Part shown: in pieces, positions 58,114-64,000 of the stretch
Layout of the letters: each line of letters begins with the position of its first letter
Numbering within the stretch: position 1 is the first letter of the stretch
Source: Bdellovibrionales bacterium
GTDB taxonomy: Bacteria > Bdellovibrionota > Bdellovibrionia > Bdellovibrionales > Bdellovibrionaceae
Assembly: GCA_018266295.1 (NCBI GenBank)
Contig: JAFEAQ010000004.1
Location: 620,001 to 684,000, forward strand
Direction: 5' to 3'
DNA: 64,000 nt
Notes under the pieces: generated by a model
The model's input: the letters and a program-made list of their open reading frames with translations, nothing else
The model's database searches: none
Told to the model about the DNA's origin: nothing
Position numbers and translations under genes: made by a program

Positions 58114-59112
58114 TTAGGGAATCAAAGCCATTCGGGACTTAATCTTTCCTTCAGCTAGCTCGTGTAACCAGTGATTGACCTCTTTTAGCGGCGCGGTTTC
58201 AACTTGTGGTTTGATTTTTCCGGCAGCAATTAAATCATAGAGCTCTTCCATTTCGATATGAGTTCCCCAGAAAGTACCTTGAACACGAACTTGATAGGTA
58301 ATAGCAGCGGTAGATTCGATAGTAACTTTTGTTGAGCCCAAGCCGACAAGCACAATCGTACCGCCGGGTTTAATGTAGGTTTGCGCATCTTTGAATGTCG
58401 ATTCGAGACCAACAAAATCCACAATAACATCAAAAGACTGAGGTGCGAGTGTAGAAAGCTGTTTCGAGTTAAGGACCTTTTGCACGCCAAATGATTTTGC
58501 CATCTCGAGATTCGATTCTTTTAAGTCACAAGCAGTGACTTGGGCACCAAGGGCTAAAGCAATCTGTACTCCATTCATACCAAGCCCGCCAAGGCCGATA
58601 GCTAGAAATTTAGAGCCTAAGCCGACCTGACCTATGGTTTTGATGGCGTGGTAAGGCGTTAACACAGCATCAGTGGCGACGGCTGCGACTTCAGGGCTGA
58701 TGCCTTTTGGAACTTTGACGATATTACGTGCGGGGACTTTCAAATATTCAGCATAAGCGCCGTCTTGTCCCAAACCAATAAATGTTCTGCCTGGATCGTT
58801 GCATAGGTTATCATGCCCGGAACGGCAGAAGTTGCAATGCCCACAAGGGTTCGGCCCGTGTACGGCGTACAATTCTCCGGCACTGTAAGCCGTGTCAACT
58901 TCCGAGCCTTTTTCTACGACTTCGCCACAGGCCTCGTGGCCCATTGTGAATGTCTCTTTGTACGGAATATCTCCATGCAAAATATGTAAATCAGAGTGGC
59001 AAATGCCGGCTGCACGAATTTTTAAAATGACATCCAGAGGACCTGGCTTAGGTTTCGGAATATCAACTAACGAAAGCTCTTTTTGGCCGGGAACATATCT
59101 TGCGGCAAACAT
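58114..59112 (-). CDS. Zinc-dependent alcohol dehydrogenase (MDR family)
   Basis: 332 residues. Catalytic zinc: Cys38 ('AGICHSDLH') and His59-Glu60 ('MGHEACGEV'); structural zinc: 'NPCGHCNFCRSGHDNLCND'. NAD(P) site: 'AIGLGGLGMNGVQIALALGAQV'. Complete medium-chain alcohol dehydrogenase motifs. Substrate not predictable; tandem Cys cluster fits class of ADH acting on primary alcohols or aldehydes. Single gene. Confidence 0.9.
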   Translation of the reverse strand: MFAARYVPGQKELSLVDIPKPKPGPLDVILKIRAAGICHSDLHILHGDIPYKETFTMGHEACGEVVEKGSEVDTAYSAGELYAVHGPNPCGHCNFCRSGHDNLCNDPGRTFIGLGQDGAYAEYLKVPARNIVKVPKGISPEVAAVATDAVLTPYHAIKTIGQVGLGSKFLAIGLGGLGMNGVQIALALGAQVTACDLKESNLEMAKSFGVQKVLNSKQLSTLAPQSFDVIVDFVGLESTFKDAQTYIKPGGTIVLVGLGSTKVTIESTAAITYQVRVQGTFWGTHIEMEELYDLIAAGKIKPQVETAPLKEVNHWLHELAEGKIKSRMALIP

Positions 59113-59524
59113 AGGGGGTCCTTTCTCAGAAAAGATTTTGAAAAAATTCTACCGAGTTACCAAAGTAAAACAAGAGTGCGGCACCTCACTAAAACTTCTC
59201 GTTGCTATAAAACAAATATTATTTCATTCAATCGCGCCTTCTGTTGGTTTTATTTTGACCAACTTCAGTCAGCGATTGCAGAGTTTGTCCGTCGCCTAAG
59301 TGGCGGTGTTCGATATGGCGCCTGACAAGAGTGGTGGTTTGTCACCGTCTAGGAACGTCAAAATTATTTTCCCTGCCAAGTAGGTCAGGTTCGCTCTGGC
59401 GAAATAGCTATATCTTTATAGCAGAGAGCTCTGTATTCTGATCACCACTGTCCGTTCTGACAATTCATTAGATTTTCTTTTGTCTTCTTCGAATGGCCCC
59501 CAAGCTTTTTTAGGGAGGCATAAA
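59113..59524 (+). other. Long leader upstream of the RRM protein gene
   Basis: About 410 bases without a convincing gene. Part must hold the promoter of the alcohol dehydrogenase (minus strand). The right half probably is the 5' leader of the RNA-binding protein gene, with AGGGAGG before its start. A short GC-rich stem (GGCG...CGCC near 59300-59320) is visible but not characteristic of a named riboswitch. RNA-binding and cold-shock genes often have long structured leaders. Confidence 0.4.
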
Positions 59525-59824
59525 ATGGGAAAAAAATTATACGTTGGTAATCTGTCATATTCAGTTGATTCAAATCAATTGAACGATCTGTTCGCGCAAG
59601 CTGGTTCTGTTGAATCTGCGAATGTCATTATGGATCGCGACTCTGGTCGTAGCAAAGGCTTTGCTTTTGTTGAGATGTCAGATGCCGCTGAGGCTCAAGA
59701 CGCTATTGGTAAATACAATGGTTTTTCGCTTGATGGGCGCGCGATGAACGTATCTGAAGCAAAACCTCAGGAAAACCGCAAATCTCGTAGCGGCGGAAGC
59801 TTTCGACCGCGTACTGCTTACTAG
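59525..59824 (+). CDS. RRM-type RNA-binding protein
   Basis: 99 residues, one RNA-recognition motif: RNP2 'LYVGNLSY' (residues 5-12) and RNP1 'KGFAFVEM', then a short basic Ser/Arg/Gly tail ('KSRSGGSFRPR'). This is the form of the small bacterial/cyanobacterial Rbp proteins. The ATG at 59525 follows AGGGAGG. An extended frame from 59480 would add residues not found in the family. It probably binds mRNA. A strong terminator follows. Confidence 0.9.
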   Translation: MGKKLYVGNLSYSVDSNQLNDLFAQAGSVESANVIMDRDSGRSKGFAFVEMSDAAEAQDAIGKYNGFSLDGRAMNVSEAKPQENRKSRSGGSFRPRTAY

Positions 59825-59850
59825 ATATAAATAGTCACTAGCATGAGAAG

Positions 59851-59881
59851 AGTCGGCTATAAGTAGCCGACTTTTTCTTTT
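59851..59881 (+). terminator. Intrinsic terminator after the RRM gene
   Basis: AGTCGGCTA / TAGCCGACT (59851-59859 and 59864-59872) with a TAAG loop, followed by TTTTCTTTT on the plus strand. Confidence 0.92.
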
Positions 59882-59899
59882 ATAGAAATGAAGGTTAGA

Positions 59900-60370
59900 A
59901 TGTCCGTACAAGTCATTTCTTTTAATTGTCATCTCCGCACGAAAACTGGAAAAACAATTAGTCACAGTACGAACAAAGATGTTCTTACCGCCGCGGAGGA
60001 GACTCCGCTTTTTCTAAAGGGTCTTTCTAAACATCTCGCAGGCCTGACCAAAGGTGAAAAAAGGGTGATTCATTTGCCCGCCGAAGAGGCTTACGGGTTC
60101 TATGATCCCAAAAAGGTGATCCTGTATCCTCGAAAGAAATTGCCGAAAGAGATTCGCGTGGGATCTCTGATTCGCCTTGCGGGAAAAAGTGGCCGGGTCC
60201 ATACGTATACAGCAGCACAAATTCTTGGTGAGTTCGTGAGTCTCGATGGGAATCATCCGTTGGCTGGACAGGATTTAATTTTTGAAATTGAAACCCTTGA
60301 AGTTCGTGAAGCTTCAGACGAAGAGCTTGAAGAATTATCCAATCCTCTTTCAAAACAGGTATTACACTAA
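59900..60370 (+). CDS. SlyD-like FKBP-type peptidyl-prolyl isomerase
   Basis: About 156 residues from ATG at 59900 (GAAGG upstream; an ATG at 59888 is also possible). FKBP fold with SlyD layout: 'LFLKGLSKHLAGLTKGEKRVIHLPAEEAYGFYDP', an IF-type insertion, then 'DGNHPLAGQDLIFEIETLEVREAS', the SlyD C-terminal signature. It lacks the His-rich metal tail of E. coli SlyD. Its stop overlaps the small zinc protein start (TAATG). Confidence 0.88.
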   Translation: MSVQVISFNCHLRTKTGKTISHSTNKDVLTAAEETPLFLKGLSKHLAGLTKGEKRVIHLPAEEAYGFYDPKKVILYPRKKLPKEIRVGSLIRLAGKSGRVHTYTAAQILGEFVSLDGNHPLAGQDLIFEIETLEVREASDEELEELSNPLSKQVLH

Positions 60371-60564
60371 TGGCGTCTAAACCGAATTGCCGAAATTACA
60401 ATCACGGAAAACAAAACCCTCCAGTTGCATTCTGCCCCTCATGTGGCGAGAAATTTATGAGCCATGTAAAGGCTCACAAAACCTGCGACGCTCAGACTCA
60501 TGCGTTCGATAGAAAAAACCGCAGTCTCTTTTGCTCTAATTGCGGTAAGGATTTGAATAAGTAG
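60370..60564 (+). CDS. Small zinc-ribbon-like protein
   Basis: 64 residues with four knuckle-type Cys pairs: 'FCPSCGEKF' and 'FCSNCGKDL', plus Cys/His residues between them ('HKTCDAQTH'), so one or two zinc sites are likely. It starts on the last base of the SlyD-like stop codon, indicating coupled translation. No family recognised. Confidence 0.72.
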   Translation: MASKPNCRNYNHGKQNPPVAFCPSCGEKFMSHVKAHKTCDAQTHAFDRKNRSLFCSNCGKDLNK

Positions 60565-60590
60565 ATTTCCGCTTGAGAGGAGTCCTTTTT

Positions 60591-61064
60591 TTAAGTCCGT
60601 TGAAAGCGAGAATCATGTTTTGCGAGGGCTTTTAAGAGAAGTTTTTGAAGCATTTTATATTCGCTAGAGGAGAGTCCTCCGAGAAAGCTCTTCATTGTCT
60701 CAGTAATTTCTCGCTCGGCATGTTCAAGCTGCCTTTTTCCCGATGTGGTGAGGTTCACCCAGTATCGGCGACGATCCTCATGGTCCTCTTTGCGACTTAG
60801 GAAGCCCGCGGCTTCGAGATTATTAATAATTTTGGTCACATCGCTCTTATCAAAACCCACTCGTTGAGCCAGGGCTTGCTGATTGCTTGGGCCAAATTCT
60901 TCCAAGGTCGCCATTACGGCGTATTCAGGCATTCTGAATTTGATTTTGCTCTGTACGGCGTTTCTGTAACCTATCCTGCTCAGAATCAGCATCAGGTACA
61001 TAGGCAGATCGAGAAGGCGGGTCGGCAATTCGTTTTGTGAATCATTTTGAGGCTTTAAGTCCAT
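60591..61064 (-). CDS. MarR-family transcriptional regulator
   Basis: 157 residues: 'PSNQQALAQRVGFDKSDVTKIINNLEAAGFLSRKEDHEDRRRYWVNLTTSGKRQL' is a complete MarR winged helix. Divergent from the ABM gene, with a TATAGTAGG...CCTACTATA palindrome between them, probably its operator. Ligand unknown. Confidence 0.88.
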   Translation of the reverse strand: MDLKPQNDSQNELPTRLLDLPMYLMLILSRIGYRNAVQSKIKFRMPEYAVMATLEEFGPSNQQALAQRVGFDKSDVTKIINNLEAAGFLSRKEDHEDRRRYWVNLTTSGKRQLEHAEREITETMKSFLGGLSSSEYKMLQKLLLKALAKHDSRFQRT

Positions 61065-61107
61065 AATATCGACTCTAATATGAAATTAGTGGGAAATCAC
61101 CTACAAT

Positions 61108-61131
61108 TATAGTAGGATGATACCTACTATA
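61108..61131. promoter_or_regulatory. Palindromic operator between MarR and ABM genes
   Basis: TATAGTAGG-ATGATA-CCTACTATA, perfect 9-bp arms. A further CACCTACAA half-site lies at about 61098-61106. It is in the 94-base divergent promoter region, so the MarR protein probably represses both genes. Confidence 0.7.
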
Positions 61132-61158
61132 TAAATTGTCTTGAGACAAGGAGTGGAT

Positions 61159-61467
61159 ATGAGCAAAGTTTCGGTCATCAATATATTTACGGTAAAAAAT
61201 GGCAAACTTGATGAGTTTATCGATTTACAACAGCGCTTTGCCTCTGAACTTTCGAAAAATTTTGATGGCCTTATTGGTGGTAGGATGTTCAAGGGGCTTG
61301 ATGGAAAGACAGCAGTTCTAGTCAGCGTTTTTGCCTCTATGGAGCAGCAAGAAGCCGTTCGTAAACTTCCGATGTTTCAAACACATATTGAACACTTGCG
61401 AACACTTATCGACGAGGCGAAACCCGCACTTTTCGAAATAGCATATACGGTCGGAGAGTTTGTTTGA
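61159..61467 (+). CDS. Antibiotic biosynthesis monooxygenase (ABM)-fold protein
   Basis: About 102 residues from ATG at 61159 (AAGGAG site). Ferredoxin-like ABM fold: 'VINIFTVKNGKLDEFIDLQQRFASELSKNFDGLIGGRMFKGLDG' and 'AVLVSVFASMEQQEAVRK'. Small ABM proteins oxidise quinols or aromatic substrates without cofactor, or act in signalling. Divergent from and probably controlled by the MarR gene. Confidence 0.82.
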   Translation: MSKVSVINIFTVKNGKLDEFIDLQQRFASELSKNFDGLIGGRMFKGLDGKTAVLVSVFASMEQQEAVRKLPMFQTHIEHLRTLIDEAKPALFEIAYTVGEFV

Positions 61468-61511
61468 TAGCTACTAACGACGGATGTACTCAGTGGTGTG
61501 ACTAAGAAATT

Positions 61512-61577
61512 TATAAGTACTTCATGGACTGCATTGTCGAGCACTATGCCAAGAAGAGTGTACGTAAAAAGAAATAG
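61512..61577 (+). pseudogene. Remnant of a third AHSA1/SRPBCC gene (3' end)
   Basis: Translated in this frame it reads 'YKYFMDCIVEHYAKK' then 'SVRKKK' and a TAG stop, matching the end of AHSA1 copy 1 ('WNYFMDRIVEHYAKK'). No upstream part of the gene is present. It lies in the gap between the ABM and isochorismatase genes, so it is a fossil of a lost gene or of a recombination event with the 57-kb operon. Confidence 0.75.
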
Positions 61578-61667
61578 CAGGCTCAGTGCAATATTACATA
61601 AGGCGTTTCAGAGGCCCTTTGGTAGTATGTTTGAAAAAATATCTACCAACATCATTAGGAGGCCGTC

Positions 61668-62303
61668 GTGTCTAGCGAACCTATTCGTGATCCTTTGAAG
61701 GACCATCTTTTAACGCCCCAAAACTCAGCGTTCATTGTGATTGATTATCAACCCATTCAGGTGAGTTCCATCCGCTCGATGGATCAGAAGGAATTGGTAT
61801 TCAATATCGTTCATACGGCAAAGGCCGCAGTAAACTATGATCTTCCGATAGTTCACTCGACTGTGAACGTCACGAGCGGCAGAAATAAGCCACCGATTGG
61901 CCCCTTGATGGACGTGTTGGCAAAATACCCAACCTATGATCGCACCACGATCAACAGTTGGGAGGACGTGGAGTTCAAAAAAGCCGTCGTTGCCACCGGC
62001 AGAAAAAAGCTGATCATGACGGCCCTATGGACCGAAGCCTGTCTTGCCTTCCCTGCGCTTGATGCGATGAAAGAGGGCTATGAAGTTTATGTTGTCGTGG
62101 ACGCCGTTGGTGGAACTTCTGTTGCAGCCCACGAGGCAGCTCTTCGTCGCGTAGAGCAGGCCGGCGCAAAGCTTATCAGTAAGACCCAACTCTATTGCGA
62201 ACTTCAACGTGATTGGGCCCGCGCAAAGACAGTGCCTGGCTTCATGGATGTCTTCGAGAGCTGGGATGGTTTTAATCCGGAGAAGAATGCAAAGAGAGAT
62301 TAG
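61668..62303 (+). CDS. Isochorismatase-family cysteine hydrolase
   Basis: 211 residues from a GTG with AGGAGG five bases upstream. Catalytic Asp in 'AFIVIDYQPIQ', Lys region 'FKKAVVATGRKKLIMT', and Cys in 'ALWTEACLAFPALDAMKEGYEVYVVVDAVGG', the YcaC/isochorismatase-like arrangement. Likely a cytoplasmic amidase or hydrolase of unknown substrate. It precedes the sulfatase by 14 bases, so they are probably co-transcribed. Confidence 0.88.
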   Translation: MSSEPIRDPLKDHLLTPQNSAFIVIDYQPIQVSSIRSMDQKELVFNIVHTAKAAVNYDLPIVHSTVNVTSGRNKPPIGPLMDVLAKYPTYDRTTINSWEDVEFKKAVVATGRKKLIMTALWTEACLAFPALDAMKEGYEVYVVVDAVGGTSVAAHEAALRRVEQAGAKLISKTQLYCELQRDWARAKTVPGFMDVFESWDGFNPEKNAKRD

Positions 62304-62317
62304 GTGACGATAACTGA

Positions 62318-63721
62318 ATGGCATCGCGTGCAAATCGTCCTAACATTATTTACTTTCTCGTGGATAATCTCGGGCTTGGAGAACTGGGATGCTATGGTGG
62401 AGGCCTTCTTCGCGGGGCGGATACCAAACGTATTGATACGTTCTCGCAGCAAGGGATGAAGCTCTTTAATTTTGCTCCTGAAGCTCAATGCACGCCTTCG
62501 CGTTCAGCGTTGATGACGGGTCGGTATGCCATTCGCTCCGGCAATCACACCGTCGCCTTGGCCGGAGATGAAGGAGGCTTAGTCGCGTGGGAACAAACCA
62601 TGGGCGATATTTTGTCGAAGCAGGGGTATGCCACTGCCTGTTTTGGAAAGTGGCATATCGGCGCCAGTGAAGGGCGTTGGCCTACGGATCATGGCTTTGA
62701 TGAGTGGTATGGCATTCCTCGGACTTGGGATGAGTGCCTGTGGCCCGAAGATCCTTGGTACAAACCCGAGCGCGACGGAATCACTTATGTTCTTGAAAGT
62801 CGCAAGGGTGGTAAAGTCCAAATTGACCAGCAATTGACACTCGATGTGCGACGAGACATCGACAGTGAGTTCTTACGCCGCAGCCGAAAATTTATTGAAC
62901 AGAGTCAGCAGGCACGAAAGCCCTTCTTTCTTTATTTCAATCACTCATTGATGCATTTTCCGACGATTCCACGTAAAGAGTTTAAAGGTAAATCGGGTCA
63001 GGGCGATTGGGCCGACTGTCTCCTTCAGCTGGATGCGGATTTTGGCTCTTTACTTGATATGCTTAAAGACCTTGGAGCGGAAGAAAATACGATTGTGGTG
63101 TTTTCCGGAGATAATGGCCCCGAAGAACTGGAGCCTTGGCGCGGTCACTCAGGATTTTTTGACGGTTCTTACTTTACCGGCATGGAGGGTTCTCTCCGCA
63201 CACCTTGCATTGTTCGCTATTTGGGAAAAGTTCCGGTGAATCAACAGAGTAATGAGATTGTTCATATCACGGATATGTTCACGACTCTCTTGCGATGGGC
63301 GGGGGCCGAGATCCCTAAGGATCGTGAAATTGACGGAGTTGATCAGCGCGGTTTTTTAGAGGGACGACAGCGCAATTCATCTCGCGAGGGGTTTCCTTAT
63401 TGGATGGGTGATACTTTGTACGGAGTGAAGTGGCGCGATTTTAAACTCGTGATGTATCTACAAAGAACCTTGACGGAACCTCCGCAGAAATTGGCAACGC
63501 CTCACCTGGTTAATCTCATAGTGGATCCCAAAGAAAGAAATGCAGTGGACTTTCCATACTTGCATTCTTGGGCCGGAGCTCATCACGCAAAAATCTTAAA
63601 AGAGTTTTTTGAAAGCGTAAAACGCGAACCTCTCATTCCTGCGGGGGCGCCTCTTGAATATACGCCTTATCTGAAGCGGCCTGACGACCGAGATAGAGAA
63701 ACTTTCCATTTACAGCCTTGA
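62318..63721 (+). CDS. Type I sulfatase
   Basis: 467 residues of the alkaline-phosphatase/arylsulfatase fold. The formylglycine motif is 'AQCTPSRSALMTGRY' (Cys58-x-Pro60-Ser61-Arg62), followed by 'GKWHIG' and later 'VVFSGDNGPEE' of the metal site; N-terminal 'IIYFLVDNLGLGELGC' supplies the calcium Asp. It has no signal peptide, so the enzyme would be cytoplasmic or exported by another route. It needs a formylglycine-generating enzyme, not seen here. Substrate unknown. Confidence 0.88.
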   Translation: MASRANRPNIIYFLVDNLGLGELGCYGGGLLRGADTKRIDTFSQQGMKLFNFAPEAQCTPSRSALMTGRYAIRSGNHTVALAGDEGGLVAWEQTMGDILSKQGYATACFGKWHIGASEGRWPTDHGFDEWYGIPRTWDECLWPEDPWYKPERDGITYVLESRKGGKVQIDQQLTLDVRRDIDSEFLRRSRKFIEQSQQARKPFFLYFNHSLMHFPTIPRKEFKGKSGQGDWADCLLQLDADFGSLLDMLKDLGAEENTIVVFSGDNGPEELEPWRGHSGFFDGSYFTGMEGSLRTPCIVRYLGKVPVNQQSNEIVHITDMFTTLLRWAGAEIPKDREIDGVDQRGFLEGRQRNSSREGFPYWMGDTLYGVKWRDFKLVMYLQRTLTEPPQKLATPHLVNLIVDPKERNAVDFPYLHSWAGAHHAKILKEFFESVKREPLIPAGAPLEYTPYLKRPDDRDRETFHLQP

Positions 63722-63774
63722 TCCTGCAGACTAAAAAGATATGATTGGGCTCAGCCACGGCGCTTGGAGAACCC

Positions 63775-64000
63775 ATGAGAAAATTAATCTTAAGAATATC
63801 TGTTTCAATCGATGGATTTATGGAGTCCTCTGCCGGAAAGCTCGATTTTGGCAAATCCAGAAGTCCCGAAGGTGCGGCTTTGGTGGCAGAGAAAATGAGC
63901 CAAGCCGGAGCCCATCTAGTAGGTCGAAAAACATTCAGCGAGTTTGTTAGTTTCTGGCCGACAGCGAGCGGTCCCAATGCCAAGGCGATGAACGATATCC
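63775..64000 (+). CDS. RibD-C-terminal/dihydrofolate-reductase-like protein, truncated by window end
   Basis: About 75 residues from ATG at 63775 to the window edge. 'RKLILRISVSIDGFMESS' and 'GAHLVGRKTFSEFVSFWPTASG' match the DHFR-like RibD C-terminal family common as single-domain reductases in bacteria. The frame is open to the last base, so the gene continues outside the window. No clear ribosome site except GGAGA. Confidence 0.82.
   Translation, partial: MRKLILRISVSIDGFMESSAGKLDFGKSRSPEGAALVAEKMSQAGAHLVGRKTFSEFVSFWPTASGPNAKAMNDI

Noticed and set aside
61498-61698. Open frame of 66 codons between ABM and isochorismatase genes
   Set aside because: It is in a different frame from the AHSA1 remnant, has no ribosome site and overlaps the GTG-started isochorismatase gene.
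1-64000. CRISPR arrays, tRNA and rRNA genes, prophage
   Set aside because: No regularly spaced repeats, cloverleaf-like segments, rRNA-like blocks, integrase or phage structural genes were recognised by eye.

Overview
The window looks like the chromosome of a Gram-negative predatory or soil bacterium of the Bdellovibrio type. This is inferred from many Sec-exported proteins and lipoproteins, outer-membrane beta-barrels, a LolA-like carrier, tyrosine catabolism, and a tightly packed mix of short operons. No 16S rRNA or other marker gene is present, so the placement is an inference. No tRNA, rRNA, CRISPR array or prophage was recognised.

Region by region. (1) 1-7.7 kb: housekeeping and stress genes, including two tyrosine-degradation genes (maleylacetoacetate isomerase, fumarylacetoacetase), lipoprotein Cu/Zn superoxide dismutase, OsmC, a potassium channel coupled to a separate cyclic-nucleotide-binding subunit, and RlpA. 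(2) 7.7-12.5 kb: an AT-rich island with a Sec-exported RHS-repeat polymorphic toxin, whose 127-residue tail carries a possible caspase-like His/Cys dyad, followed by a small lipoprotein that may be its immunity protein. (3) 12.5-19.3 kb: secreted papain-type protease, Tet-type exporter, DoxX, lipoprotein hydrolase, homogentisate dioxygenase and a coupled Sfp-type phosphopantetheinyl transferase.

(4) 20.6-33.0 kb is the highlight: a run of 14 tightly packed minus-strand genes that reads as an undescribed biosynthetic and export operon. In transcription order it encodes an acyl-AMP ligase, an integral-membrane methyltransferase, a KAS III-like enzyme with a substituted catalytic triad, an AurF-type diiron N-oxygenase, a small carrier protein and its class-II-synthetase-like amino acid:carrier-protein ligase, a thioester reductase, a second ferritin-like diiron protein, an acyl carrier protein, a LolD-like ATPase, two FtsX/LolC-type permeases around a LolA-like protein, and an outer-membrane protein. 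The simplest reading is that an amino acid and a fatty acid are loaded on separate carriers, joined, N-oxygenated and reduced, and the lipid is delivered to the outer membrane by a dedicated Lol-like machine. The adjacent phosphopantetheinyl transferase could activate both carriers.

(5) 33-47.5 kb: MFS exporter, a pair of paralogous secreted Cys-rich proteins flanking an Rnk-like factor, NDH-2, an archaeal-type AspRS, pirin, FrnE, an O-methyltransferase, a MarR regulator with two palindromic operators, RsmG, ChrA, a LysR regulator and YceI. (6) 47.5-64 kb: an Rrf2/AhpD pair behind a perfect 31-bp dyad, a three-module iron protein (ferritin-like, Fer4, two CDGSH), DsbA, DUF502, a RAYT transposase bounded by 17-bp inverted repeats, a secreted hydrolase, a class D beta-lactamase, an ArsR/AHSA1 operon with a perfect operator, alcohol dehydrogenase, RRM protein, SlyD-like isomerase, a second MarR system, isochorismatase, a sulfatase and a truncated RibD-type reductase at the window edge.
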